Shown: positions 1 to 11,437 of the stretch, piece after piece | Numbering within the stretch: position 1 is the stretch's first letter | Layout: each line of letters begins with the position of its first letter | Assembly: GCA_013407085.1 (NCBI GenBank) | Contig: JACCGJ010018281.1 | Coordinates: forward strand, 124,001-188,000 | Reading direction: 5' to 3' | DNA length: 64,000 nucleotides | Source: Atriophallophorus winterbourni | Lineage: Eukaryota; Platyhelminthes; Trematoda; Plagiorchiida; Microphallidae | The notes under the pieces: generated by a model | What the model saw: the letters and a program-made list of their open reading frames with translations, nothing else | Told to the model about the DNA's origin: nothing | The model's database searches: none | Program-made: the position numbers and the translations under genes

Positions 1-1345
1 GTTCAAATTGTCAAGCATGTATCATGATCAATGATTCTTCTTAATGTCTTCTTGCGGCTAACCAGTGTTTATGTAGACTTCTGCTCAGCTTCTGATGGTT
101 TGTCCGATGTAGTTCTTTTCAAAGCTTGTAGATGATATTCGAATTTTCTTCATTTAGCACTTTTCCTTTGGTATTGGTAAAAAGATATATGACGTTGGTT
201 TGTGTGGAATTTCTAAGTGATCAACGGACCCAGGGTGCTGTGTTGGAAATATGCTACAAATACGGCAGAACACATTTAAATCTGTTTTCATCTTCGTTTC
301 TGTGAAGATTTTTCGAACATACTGCGTATTTTGATGCATTTTATGTATTCGAGCTTCTAGAAAACTCTGAACAAATAATCGCCTTCTTGACTGATTAGTT
401 CCTCTATGCTGCAGTGTGATGATGCTCTTTTGAATAAAATTCTAATGCAGCTGCATCTATGGCTGGTTAGGTGCTTGCCGTGGAAGATTAAAACTTGATC
501 CCTGTTTGTATTCTTCTTGTAGACACGAGCCCCTAATGTTCCCTCGCTTTATCGTCCTCTTGAGTATTCATAAACGACAGGCAGCTGTCAACTCTATTCT
601 CTCTGGTAAAGTTGATTCCTGTAAACACACCATTGAGTTGTCGATGCAATTAAACATGTTGTTTTTTACATAATCTCAAAAGTGTTTTCCATATTTTCAT
701 TTTACTGTTAGAGCAATCCGTTCCAAACGTTGCATGACTGCTGCGGCAATTAGTTGGAAACAGGTGATCCCATAGGTGTTTCTCGAATCTGCTGGTAGAA
801 TTTACCAATGAACTAGAAGTGGGTTTATAGGCACAGTACGATCAGTTCCATCAAGGTATATTGGGTTAATCATTTTCCGTTTTGGGCAGATCGTCGTGTA
901 ACGATGATAGGGGTGATTCGCGAGCGCTCTGAAAATTGCTGTGAATAAGGACATTACGTCGATAGTAACCATTTTTCTTCATCATCGAGCTTCAAATTCT
1001 TCAATTTCAAGATAAATCATTAAAAAGAGTTAACTACTTGTTCCGAGAGTCACCAGGTATAAATTCATCTTCGCATCTTCTTTGCTTTCTTGGAATTTGC
1101 TACTCCTGATAAACAAACCATCGGGGTAATGGGGTATTCTATTTATGTATTTTTTGTAGGCCGTAGAATCTGGGTATGACAGAATCTTCTGGATACATTT
1201 TTCAAAGTAGCGATGATTTTCAAGTCACTTTGTCAAGAATTCGTTTATCCGTCTGTAATTTTTGTCACCTAAATTAGCTGTTGTTTTTAATATTGAGGAG
1301 AGTACGATCTGATTTAAAAATATTCTCACTCATTCTTTTGTTTCT
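1..1345 (-). mobile_element. Decayed Penelope-like retroelement (RT plus GIY-YIG endonuclease)
   Basis: Read on the minus strand and allowing frame changes, this stretch carries the ordered landmarks of a Penelope-like element. They are a fingers motif close to FYGLQKIHK (about 1143-1170), IDVMSLFT with its catalytic Asp (about 943-968), FYQQIRETPMGSPVS (about 752-800), a VYKKNTNRDQ segment (about 492-530) and YIGQT of a GIY-YIG nuclease (about 97-111). The YVDD box expected near 690 now reads close to MENTF, so both catalytic Asp are lost. Stops and frame shifts are frequent. The element runs off the left edge of the window. Family assignment is from motif order and is fairly secure; the 5' limit is not. 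Confidence 0.75.
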
Positions 1346-2936
1346 TGGACCCGTCAATAGAAAAATTGGGGAAGAGTTTGCGTGCATTAGCAAAATATTG
1401 GCTAGTTCCTAGATCCTATATAACCACCAACTCTCTCTGTCTTGTCGTAATCGCCATTTACATTCACTCCACACACTATTTTGCGAACTTGAGTAGCTAT
1501 TTTATACCACTGTTTGAGATTTTCAGTTGAGCGTTGTGAAATTCAGTGGCAAATTTGAGATGATTTTGTAGGCTAGCGCTTGATATTGCAGCGTCCAACA
1601 CAACCACGCTATCGTACTCCACATATACTCGGCAGTTTCACACAGTGCAACTAAGATTTATTGAATCAAGGTGGTCATATACGCTTTTAAAACTACAGCT
1701 CGGTTCCGGAGAACATCAACGTCAACCTAAATTATACTAGAACATGATGAGAATCTATGTAGTTGTTAAAAATGGAGCAGTAACACTCAAAGGATCCTCT
1801 TCGATGAGCTTAATAGCAATAGTGGCGGATATATGTTAAGATATATTTGGGAACGAACGAGAAGTCATTATCTTGAAAATAAATTTGAAAGTAATCGGTT
1901 AGAGCAATTTAAGGGTAACGTTCTACTTTTGAGATGAGATTCATCAGACCAGGGGCAGTAGCTAAAACAAGAAATGTGATTATATAGCACACCTAACCTC
2001 ATTTTAGTTGGTCGTGCCACTATACACCTTAGGAGTGTCAAGTGCGTGGGCAGACACGTTATTTGGCGTGAATTCGGTCAAGGTCGAATGGCATTGTGGT
2101 TCACTTTCGGTGTACGGCGCTAAATCGAAAATATCGAAAAAATACGCATGTCACAACGGCATGCATAGGTTATCATAGAACGTGTTCTCGTAGTCCGAAG
2201 TGGTGCAATGAACAAACATTTTTCATTACTTGGGTCAGAATTTCGTGGCTGGTCAAATCGCGCACATCTTTAGTGATTTGTACAGTCTTATGTTTTGTTA
2301 CATGTTAATTTGTTAACTTAGACAATATCGTTTCATTTCGATTACCGAAAGCGCCATATATATCTATCAATTTATTTTTATCGTTATCACTCACATTGCA
2401 TTGATTTTCTGCACGTTAACTCAGTCAACAATATTCATCTGTTATATACCATTTGTACGTAGCCGTAATCTTTCTTCGATCGATGTTAAACATGGATGTG
2501 CATTACCAGCGCTCCGCAGCGATTTAAAGCGCTGAATAGTCCAATTTGGGAAGAACAATCTCTCCCGCAGCACTCACAGAGATAGGCAGTAATCGAACGA
2601 TCGATGGTATTTGCACGCTGTATGCATGATATGCGTTGAGCAGCCAATAGCAGGATCTGATCCTGGACCGTCGGATTGAATTTTGAAAGAACACTTATTA
2701 CTGCTTAGTGCCTCATTGTACAGCTACTTCTTAAATCGCTATTTATCTCCGGCTTTTGAATGATTTATGAGGAGATAGAACAACGATTATAATTTTAAAT
2801 GAGATATGTATAATGAATTGTTTTCATTCGTAACAAAACGTTTGGATAATTCTAGCTCCTTAGTTGTTTTCACAATCAAAATTACGTTTCACGCAAAAGT
2901 ATTAAATTGGCATTATACTCATTAGATTTGGACGCA
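1346..2936. other. No gene recognised
   Basis: AT-rich sequence with only short open frames and no family motif that I can see on either strand. If the candidate exon at 2943-3046 is real, this stretch would be its downstream intron and may hide small exons. One open piece with a GTGAGT donor near 2570-2680 (minus) was noted but its phase does not join directly. Confidence 0.4.
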
Positions 2937-2942
2937 GCTTAC

Positions 2943-3046
2943 CTTCGCAATACTTCTCGGCCAATGGTTCTCCTATCTTCTTCGGTTTTAGTCAATACTT
3001 CCAATTCCGCTAGAAGAGAAGCATGGCGAGAGGACTCCATTTTCAT
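2943..3046 (-). CDS. Candidate first coding exon of an unidentified host gene
   Basis: On the minus strand an ATG at 3046 opens 34 codons plus two bases. The peptide is charged and helix-prone (MKMESSRHASLLAELEVL, then TKTEEDRRTIGREVLR), and it ends at a strong donor, CGAAG followed by GTAAGC. A local CpG-rich patch lies just upstream at about 3160-3190, which would suit a promoter. The composition is unlike the surrounding repeat debris. I do not recognise the family and could not find the next exon with confidence, so this remains a candidate. Confidence 0.4.
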
Positions 3047-3049
3047 TTT

Positions 3050-4264
3050 GACTACACCAATTTATCATCAAAACAAGATATTTCCATGCATTACGATACC
3101 CAAATCTGTGTTTTCTTCAAAGCTACGTTATGCTATTAGAGCGTGACGACTGTTTGAATAGCTGTTCTCGCGCGCGAAGACGAGCACGCAGTGGTGCAAA
3201 TATGCGCGAGTAATTACAATGTACCAATCGATCTTGTGTGGCTTGAAATCAGTGAGTAAACCAATCCGATAGTCTGCGTGGGTTTCAACATGTGACCGAT
3301 GTTTCAATCATGTCGTAGAATTGGCAAGTAGCCGATATATGTGAGTAAAGTTTTCAACACCGTTCGTCGACCAGTGTTTGAACAAGATGAGTTTATTAGT
3401 GATTAAGTTTCTCTACCTTCAAGATACCGGTCACTTAGATGAACGTACGAAACGGATGGCAAGGAAGGAAAACACCATGCGCTGAAATAATCTGTTCGTA
3501 TTGTAATCTGTTCACATTGCATGCGTTCATCCAATGCTGGAATGAGCTAACCGGTTTGATCACGATAATCAGGCGGATGAAGAAAACAAACATGTAGGGA
3601 ATCTGAACACTTCCCGTGTAGCAACACATTTAATGTCAGCACTACATTTTGTTAAAAAAATCGGTCGCCCAGAAGATCAGCAAACAAAAATATCGGCCGA
3701 CCCTGATTAAAATAAAATAAAACTGTTCGAAATGCATGTTCCTCTCGTTTACAACAATAGATGTACAATGAGCCTGATAGTTCGCTCACATGAGCATTGT
3801 CAGCATCCCGTCTGGTAAAAGAACAATGCTGCAGGACATATGAAGTCTTTCTTTGCAGCAAGCCGATGAAACTCAGCATAATCGGATAATGTTCAATACA
3901 AACCACGTTTTAACTTAACTTGTTCAAAAGGTTAGCGATAAATTTGTTGATCTCTGGTGCGTTGTACTTGCTCTGTTTACGTTCCCAAGTGGACTGAAAC
4001 AGCCTAAGATTGCAAATTTGCTCGTCCATTGCAAAGAAGATTCAGCACTTCACATTGGTTATGTCTGGTTTACTGCAGCCAGATTGGAGCGGTACAAACC
4101 TTTTACGCCATGACGAACAACAAGCTTATGCTGTAGTTTAAAAACTTCGTTCTTACCCGGAATCACATAGTTTAATGCAATTTTCTAAAGTGCTTCTTGA
4201 CAAAAATGTAACCTTAAATGGATTTGAGCAATTTCCTCGATAGTTCGGCGAGCAACCTATTCGT
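3050..4264. other. No gene recognised; possible promoter side of the 2943-3046 exon
   Basis: Contains a CpG-rich patch at about 3160-3190 and otherwise AT-rich sequence. A short plus-strand stretch at about 4060-4250 reads protein-like with one stop, but I could not place it in a family. Confidence 0.3.
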
Positions 4265-4450
4265 ATGTATTCAATTCAATTCAAATCAATTTTAATGGTC
4301 TAAAAAGCATATAGCTTTACAAAAAACCACAGAATAATATGGTAACAACGAAGAATATAACAAGCAAAAATGGGATTAGGTTGCTTACTGAGCAGTTCAA
4401 GAATCAATTAAAAATCCAAAGGGCAGAAATTGTTTTCGATTTGTGGGATA
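4265..4450 (-). mobile_element. 3' end of a CR1-like LINE
   Basis: Reads as the minus-strand 3' terminus of a LINE. There is a short direct-repeat tail (ATTCA units, about 4270-4287) next to a small stem of the AAGC-loop-GCTT type at about 4306-4320. The same arrangement ends the other CR1-like copies in the window. No coding sequence remains in this piece. Confidence 0.5.
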
Positions 4451-4454
4451 AAAA

Positions 4455-5515
4455 ATGTAGATTCAAGATTCAAGATTTATTGTTGAAAAAGCAATTAACT
4501 TTACAATAACCACAGGGTGGAAATATAGGTACAAATGTATATATATATAAGTATAAATAAAATCAAAATCAATGGGACAATGATAGTTTATTAATAGTTT
4601 GGGGAAAAATTCGGATTAGCTCTCATATAATCGTCAAGTTTTGATTTGAATATAGATAAGCTGTTTGAGCTTACCAAATCGGAAGGTAGGGAATTCCAAG
4701 CAAAGCACACACGTACGAAATAAAAATACCTGCGGCAGTTCCGTTTGGAATGTGGTATTTCCAACTTGCAACCATGGCCACGGCTGTTGCTGGAAGTTCG
4801 AAGGTGGAATAATATATCCGAGGGGTGGTAAACAGCAGTGAGTATTTTGTATGCGAGGATGAGATCACCTCGCATTCTCCTTTGTGCAAGTGTCCTCATT
4901 TCCAGTCGTCTGAGTCGCCCGGCGAATGGCATATTTTCGAGACCAATGACAAGCTTAGAAGCTCTCCGGTATATGCGATCCAGGAGTAATATGTCTTTTT
5001 GGAGCCATGGTGTCCAGGCTTGTGCGGCATAATCTAGAACCGGGTGTATATATGTATTCATCATGAGAGGAAAACACCCCGGGGAAAAACGTCCAAATAT
5101 CCGCCGTAGCATGCCGAGCAGCCGAGACGCGCTTTTGTAAACGGTTTCGCATTGTAGACCATTTTTCAAACTGCCGCAAATCCAGACGCCGAGGTCCTTT
5201 TCTTTTTCGGTGTACTCCAGGTTAATGTCGCCGAGCTTGTATGGATAGGAAAAGCCAAGGTCACGACCAATCTGAATCATCTTCGACTTTTGCATATTCA
5301 ATAACAGTTTATTTTCAGATGACCAGTTGAACAAAGCACTCAAATCGTTTTGCAGCAAGATACAATCGTCAGCATTTCTGATTTACCTCCATACTTTTAT
5401 ATCGTCAGCAAACAAAACCACCTTACTATCATTTGGTAGTGGTATATCGTTCATATAGACTAGAAACAGTATTGGTCCAAGCACTGAGCCTTGTGCAGAT
5501 GCATGGTGTTAAGAT
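4455..5515 (-). mobile_element. 5'-truncated CR1-like LINE, RT palm to 3' end
   Basis: Minus-strand element whose 5' break lies at about 5510, just before the [12 protein letters not shown] motif of reverse transcriptase. It continues through FADDIKVW (about 5390-5415), an in-frame stop, the long C-terminal thumb region (4591-5358) and a 3' tail of ATTCAAG-type units near 4455. Its 5' end abuts the truncated 3' end of the next LINE, so it probably inserted into that older copy. Confidence 0.8.
4591..5358 (-). pseudogene. C-terminal part of LINE reverse transcriptase
   Basis: A 255-residue frame holding the segment after the FADD box of a CR1-clade RT. It includes KEKDLGVW, AQAWTPWL, RRASKLVIGLE and RGDLILAYKI, then the closing SKRNCRRYFYFVRVCFAWNS block typical of fluke LINEs. 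The palm domain is cut off by an in-frame stop just upstream, so the frame cannot make an active enzyme. Confidence 0.8.
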
Positions 5516-6474
5516 GTACAGTTTTCTTCGATGCACGGGTTTATGGTCAAAAAGGCATCCAGGCTTCTCTTGGAAGTTTGCTGATTTGGTGAATTTAAAA
5601 CATAATCTGGCTGATTGTTCCAAGCAAAACATAGTCGCACGGCAAAAAATGTCGTCTGCAGTTGTGTCTCGAGTGAGGGACAGTTAGAGTAAATATGTGA
5701 GCTCTTGTATTATGCGAGCTCCGTAGATTCAATAAGCATTGTAGTGGGCGATTTTGGGTATTCAAAATATTGTAAACCAGAATCCAATCCCCTCGAAGAC
5801 GTCGACGTGGATAATAAAATAAATTTAGCGTTTTGATTCGCTCATTGTATGGTTTCTCGCAGAGTCCGGTGACAAGTTTGGTAGCTCGATTATATATTCG
5901 TTGCAAAGTCGCAACATCTTTTTAAGCCATGGTGACCATGCTTGAATTGCATATTCCATCGTGAATCTGATGTACGTATTTATAATGCAGGGAATTGTCT
6001 GTTTTGAGAACCTACCGAAAATTCTCTTTAGTAGTGACAATTTCTGTGATGTTTTGCGATAGACGTAGTTGCAGTGGCTCGACCTCCCTAGAGTGTTGCT
6101 TATTAACAAACCCAAGTCCTTTTGTTTCATGGTCCACGAGAGGCTGTGTGTTCCAAGAAAATACTGGACCTCCACATATTTTCCATGTGACACTTTAGGA
6201 AATTGAAAATTAGGCGATTTTTTAGGGACCAAACCTGGAGGTTGTCCAGATCCTTCTGGAGAAGTTCGCAGTCTTCCGACTTACTTATGTTAGATCACAC
6301 TTTTATATCGTCCGCGAACAGTACGATCTTGCATTTGATGAGAGCCGGTATGTCATTAGCATAAAGCGCGAAGAGGATTGGTCCGAGGACGGATCCCTGA
6401 GGCACTCCACTTGTCACGGCTACCGACTTCGATAGAGCACGGTTCACAGAGACTTGAACAAGCCGATCAGTCGG

Positions 6475-7104
6475 CTAATTTTCTAACCACGCTAACAGAC
6501 TTCCAGTAATACCACAACGTTCCAGCTTCTGCAAGAGAATACTGTGGTTTACACGGTCAAATTCTTTCGACATATCGAGGTAACATACATGGACGTTATC
6601 CCTAGCATCTACTGCTCGAGTCCAGTCGTCAAGGGTGAGGAGAAGGTTAGCAAGGCAGGAGTATCCCCTTCTAAAACCGTGTTGCGCTCCCGAAAATAAC
6701 TTATTTTCCTCGAGGTATTTGCTCAGTTTGTTTGCTACGATCCTTTCGAGTACCTTGGATACGGCAGACAACAAAGTAACAGGTCTGTAATTTGTGGGCT
6801 CCGAACGCACCCGGCCTTTGAAAATCGGGGAGATTATACCAGATTTCCATTCAGTCGGTATGACACTTTGCGACAGCGATTCGCAGAATAACTGAGTCAG
6901 AGGTCCGCAGGGAATTTGTGCGCAGTGCTTGAGTATATTTGGGGTAATTTTATCATAACTAGGGGATTTTCTGTGATTCAACGATAGTAGAGTTCCCAAG
7001 ACCTCTTCTTTGGTAATGGTTATTGTGTCCAATGGTAGAGGATGCGCTATTTCTGGATCCAGTTGTATATCCACACTTTCCTTTTGGACAAAATACTGTA
7101 GCAT
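6475..7104 (-). pseudogene. LINE-A reverse transcriptase, fingers and palm
   Basis: A 209-residue frame covering the N-terminal half of RT. It contains SPSYDKITPNILK, WKSGIISPIFK, NYRPVTLLSAV, AQHGFRRGYSCLANLL and CYLDMSKEFDRVNHSILLQKL. The YLD(M/F)SKAFDRV box carries the first catalytic Asp. The frame stops before the FADD box, which lies in another frame downstream. Confidence 0.85.
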
Positions 7105-7471
7105 AATAATTTACCAGAACATCCGCGGTGTCAGCTGCATTTGTGGTCATTCCTGAGGGCGTCCGTAAGGCCGCAACTCCTGGTTTCACTGAACACTGCT
7201 TGTTCACAATCTGGTAAAGAAGCTTGAGATTCCGTTTCAATTTGGACATTATGTCAGCTTGATACTGTATTTTGTCTTCAGCAATAAGTTTAATGTCCTG
7301 GTTTCTTAGTTTTCGAAAGGTCTCCCATGTGGCATCGTTGGTTAACCGGCGATGGTTTCTGCAAGCCATATTTCGCAGTTTAATCCATTTCCGAGTGCCA
7401 CTGTGGATTTTAAATTCGAATGCATTTCCACACTGTTTTGGTACGAATGCTGAGCTTGAGTTGATTTCCCG

Positions 7472-7581
7472 GTTAAGCTTGGTCAAAATGCTAGACCACT
7501 GCTATTTTACTCCGATGCCTTTAATTTGCCAATCGTTAATCAAACTTAGGGCGTTTGATAATTTAGATAGGCATACTTTTC
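7472..7581. repeat. 110-bp direct repeat, copy 1
   Basis: Matches 8726-8835 with one difference (A at 7570, C at 8824). This copy sits in the endonuclease-RT linker of the LINE-A element; the other lies 1.1 kb away beyond an RTE-derived insertion. Confidence 0.9.
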
Positions 7582-7636
7582 TGATTATTTTTGTTGTATC
7601 ATTTGTTCGACGACTACAGAATTTTGGGAACCGATA

Positions 7637-8400
7637 GTCACTCACTCACTCAGTCCTATCCGTGCCGGGTGGCACATGAGGCGAAGACAACTTCACGCCA
7701 GTGGTTCCGGTCTGTCGCTGCTTCCGTTGCCGTCTGCACCGTGAATCCCTGTGCATGTAGTTCGCGTTCCAACGTTCTGTGCCAAGTTTCCTTGGGCCGT
7801 CCCTTTTTCGTTTACCTCGCGGACGCCAGTGAATGGCTACCTTCGTATGCGAACTGGGATCCATCCTGCAGACATGACCGAACCACGGATCTGTTGTCTT
7901 CGTTTCCGTAGCAATGTAGGTTTTACGGGATAGGGTTGCTAGCCCTAAGCTCAACCCTCCTCCTTTCTCAGACGGGCTTGGGACCGTCCTTGCCGATAGT
8001 CTCGGCAATAAATGACCACTGTTTGGGATCGTGCTCTTTTATTTCATAAACCGTTGTAACCGCTGTATTATCTGGAACGTCGAATAGAATAATTCTCCTT
8101 GATGCTGCTTGATCCCAACCATTCGGTGTTCGTTGTCTTTCACACCAAGGTACGCCAGCATATATACGGTTGTGTAAATCACCTTGTGCTCGGAGTAAAT
8201 ACGAATTCAGTACGACATTTTCCATGTCCTTTTCGTTGGCAAAAGTGATCCTAAGCAAATGTGGTTTGTCTTCATTCGGGAACTTCGGGTGACGAGCGAG
8301 CGGAGTTGCAGACGCCGGGTGTATATGATCTAAGCCGATTCGATTGCAAATACTGAACCAATTTTAAAGGTCATGTTTTTGCCTTGCTTGAAAGAGCGTG
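7637..8400 (-). mobile_element. RTE-derived element with ORF1 end fused to ORF2 tail
   Basis: Minus-strand element ending in a (TGAG)n tail at about 7638-7652. Its 3' part encodes the C-terminal tail typical of RTE ORF2: DPWFGHVCRMDP, then HWRPRGKRKRDGPRKLG. Directly upstream, after a stop at about 7968, the sequence instead encodes an ORF1-like segment (LLRITFANEKDMENVVLNS, then RIYAGVPWCERQRT). The endonuclease and RT are absent, so this is an internally deleted, non-autonomous form. The plus-strand copy at 30340-30696 shares the same junction. Confidence 0.65.
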
Positions 8401-8725
8401 ACTTCTGACTCAGGAAAATTGGTGCAGATTACACCGTGTTTTATAGTTTTTGGTTTTTTGTGATGTGAGACAGCTTTGTTCAGAACATCCTCTTTTGCGT
8501 GAAGTTCAGGCGTCAGGGCTCCCTTCGAAAATTAGAATATACGTCAACGGAAGACCTCGTCATTCCAGAGAAATTTGTAAACACATTTGATCACTCAGCA
8601 CATCTGATTTGATGCCATATATGGACCAATTAGAATTTGGTTTTTGCACAATGGGACCATATTTTGATGTAGTGACGTATAAAACAAAGCGCGCAGTGCC
8701 GAAAAGAACACTGCTCAACAAAGAA

Positions 8726-8835
8726 GTTAAGCTTGGTCAAAATGCTAGACCACTGCTATTTTACTCCGATGCCTTTAATTTGCCAATCGTTAATCAAACT
8801 TAGGGCGTTTGATAATTTAGATCGGCATACTTTTC
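8726..8835. repeat. 110-bp direct repeat, copy 2
   Basis: Near-perfect duplicate of 7472-7581. No LINE sequence continues past its right end, so it is an isolated scrap rather than the resumption of the element. Confidence 0.9.
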
Positions 8836-8916
8836 GCAAAAAGAAAATTCTGGTGATGATATATACATTATTATAAAATTAACACATCTCGCTAATACGG
8901 ATCAGGGGATACTTAC

Positions 8917-9094
8917 AACTGAATATCCTATCTATCCCTAAAAACTGTTTTGTTGAGCACGGAAACGGAATTAGTTCTTTCTGCCCATGTTGATCAAAAG
9001 AAACTTCGAACATTTTTTCCAGCTGAATTCCGAATAAATTTTTATTGGAAATTGTCACATGAGACACGCCTTTAATCTCAGTCCAGCTCTTCGA
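8917..9094 (-). CDS. Candidate internal exon of an unidentified host gene
   Basis: An open minus-strand frame ends at a strong donor (TTCAGTT followed by GTAAGTATC) at 8917. It can reach back to 9094, with possible acceptors at about 9062 and 9090. The peptide includes SNKNLFGIQLEKMFEVS and KELIPFPCSTKQFLGIDRI, which look like ordinary globular protein and match none of the mobile elements here. The family is not recognised and the acceptor is weak, so confidence is low. Confidence 0.3.
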
Positions 9095-11437
9095 TTAAAA
9101 CAATAATTTTAATTAAGCCGCATTCACTAGCGCTGTTTAACCTCAAAACTGTGGGGGGAAAATTGTTGTTTTCTTGATCACTTTTCGAATATCTGAATGA
9201 GATAATGCGATTTTTATTTCTATTTACTATGCGTGTTTTATTGGAATTCATTTCATGTATTTGTTGCAAACTGAACTATTTAAAAATATCAATTGAGACT
9301 TGACGCTCGCATAGGAAATAACCCATGTTGCCCTAAAAAAGTACTCTTCTTTTTCATGAGGGTGATGATGATAACAAATCATAAATAATGAATTTACAAC
9401 CGGTTTTCTATCGCAAGCAGGACGGTCAAACTAAACAACCCATATTTTTAAATAAAATGTTCCAATCTCGGCAACATACCGGCTCAAATGCATCGATCAG
9501 GCTGAACAACAACTCCTATTTCACACTTGTTGTGTGCATCACCAATGAGCAACTTCCCATATATGACGGTTCCTTAAATAACTGGGTGCCGATGATGATT
9601 GATTCACACTGGTTAATGCGCAACCTAACACCTCGATTAATCGCCTTCGTGCTGTGAATGGGAGGGTCATAATTGGACGTATTGAATGATCCATAACTTT
9701 ATGGCAAAACCGCTTTTATTTATCTATACTAGTGGAGAATGAACACAGTATATAAATGTTGCTATCGTGTTTGTAATAGCAGGATTGAATAAGACATTCT
9801 CCATGCGTCCATTACCGTCGAGATGCTGTAATTTCATGATAAAATTGTTGACAGTTGTGGGAATTTCGTTTTGGCAGGGGATCACAATAGCCATGTTTCG
9901 ACGGATGTCACTTTAAGGTTTGGTGATAAAAATCCTTATTTTTGGTAGAGGTGAGAATCTAACATGGAAAACGCAATATGATCTATATCACTATATCAAT
10001 ATGCGATTGAACACAACATTGCACCATTTAAAGACCGTATTCACAGTCTATAACACTAAGTATGTGAAGAAACAAGTACTCGCTTCATCGATTCGTTTTG
10101 GGATGTAACGTACCGAAAGTTCGAAAACGGAAGCACAGATCACACACTGTCGCAACCTTCCGATATAATTAGCAGCTGAGTAAACCGTACATTGTAAACC
10201 AGAATTCCATTTAGCTTCTTAGTGATGGACAGGAATCACGTTCTGATTCTGTATTTGAACATAGTGGTTCTTTGTAAGAACCCTATTCAACAGTGGCTCA
10301 AGCACAATTTTACCTGTTTCAATGCTCACTAAACCTAATCTTACTGTCTCCACTTCATGACAGCACATGACCAGAAACCGGTTGTGGTGTGTATGTGATG
10401 GGGATGTGATCATTTAGCCGATCACGTATTGTTCGATGGCAGCTGACGTTTTCCACCTCCTCATGTTTCCCAAGATCTTTCCGCTTGAACATTTCTCATG
10501 AAACCTAAAGTATTACTGGTTCCCGATTATCGCCATCAGGCGTTTCGGCGCTTCCTGCTTTTGTGTTGTGCCAGAGGGTGGTGCTCTGTTTATCATCCGA
10601 AACCTCGTGATTAGCACTCATCGCTAACAAACCTTACAATGCCACTGAAATTAAAATTTTGAATAAAATGTTATATATTTTTACGACTCACCCATTCATT
10701 CTGTTTTCTGTTGTAAAATCAGCTAATTATTTGAAACTTCGAGCAGAAAATAGTGGATACGCTGGGCATATCTTTTGACTCGACCACATTTTGGCTCTAG
10801 AGATTTTGTTTTGGTCAAATGAATGACAGATTCGAACATCCTTGCCTAACTGACATCATCTTGAACATAAATACGCTGGATACACGATGACACCACGAAA
10901 ACAGCACTGGCAGAGCAATGATCTTCTACGTCTCATTTTAGTTCAGTTGATTAAAATAGGGCCGATCATCAGAGAAAACTACTGTTCCATATTCAAAAGG
11001 ATGAAAGTATAAGACCACAGACGGTGGTTTCGGGAAATGAAAATTGGGTCGGAAGTACAAAATAAGTATTGCCGATAATGTAGTGAAGTCGTTAGCTTCT
11101 AAATTGTTTTAATGAAATTATTCGTGTATACGCGTATAGTTTGACAAGCCCCTCGTACTTTACTTTTTACATGTGATGCTGTCGTTATTGTATGGCAATC
11201 AAACACGCCTACGTGGTATCAACGTGATGTTGGTTTTCATTGTAAAATTAATTTAGTGTCAATATTAGCGCAAAAGACAAGATGAAACGATTATTTCATT
11301 GAAATGCCTTCCTTTAGGTATCATAAAGCCCCTATTCTCAATGTAAATAGAATAGAAGAGACGAAAATCAACACACGAAGGTATCAATGTATATTGAGTG
11401 CAATAAAACAGGCCGCAATGTACAGAACGATTAAAAG
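9095..11437. other. No gene recognised
   Basis: AT-rich. A plus-strand stretch at about 9850-10090 vaguely recalls an RTE endonuclease (AGDHNSHVS), but it is too decayed to call. No other motif is seen. It lies just downstream of the MRPL37 stop codon and must contain that gene's 3' end. Confidence 0.3.

Larger units (their letters stand above)
5516..7635 (-). mobile_element. LINE-A copy, endonuclease end to RT C-terminus
   Basis: Minus-strand CR1-like element. From 7635 down it shows the tail of the endonuclease, the inter-domain linker (FKIHSGTRKWIKLRN, about 7360-7420), RT fingers with NYRPVTLLSAVSKVLERIV (about 6740-6800), [21 protein letters not shown] (about 6350-6415) and FADDIKV (about 6300-6325), then the thumb to about 5600. 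The 3' end is missing at about 5516 where another LINE begins. A stop follows FADDIKV and several frame shifts are present. The copy at 63861-64000 belongs to the same family. Confidence 0.85.

Noticed and set aside
2570..2680. Minus-strand open piece after a GGTCCAG acceptor, possible second exon of the 2943-3046 gene
   Set aside because: The protein-like frame is out of phase with the candidate first exon, and the in-phase frame looks random.
9388..9657. 89-codon plus-strand open frame
   Set aside because: No motif, splice signal or composition supports coding; likely chance in AT-rich sequence.
9830..10100. Possible RTE endonuclease remnant (AGDHNSHVS)
   Set aside because: Only one short motif-like stretch; the expected downstream SDH and RT motifs could not be followed.
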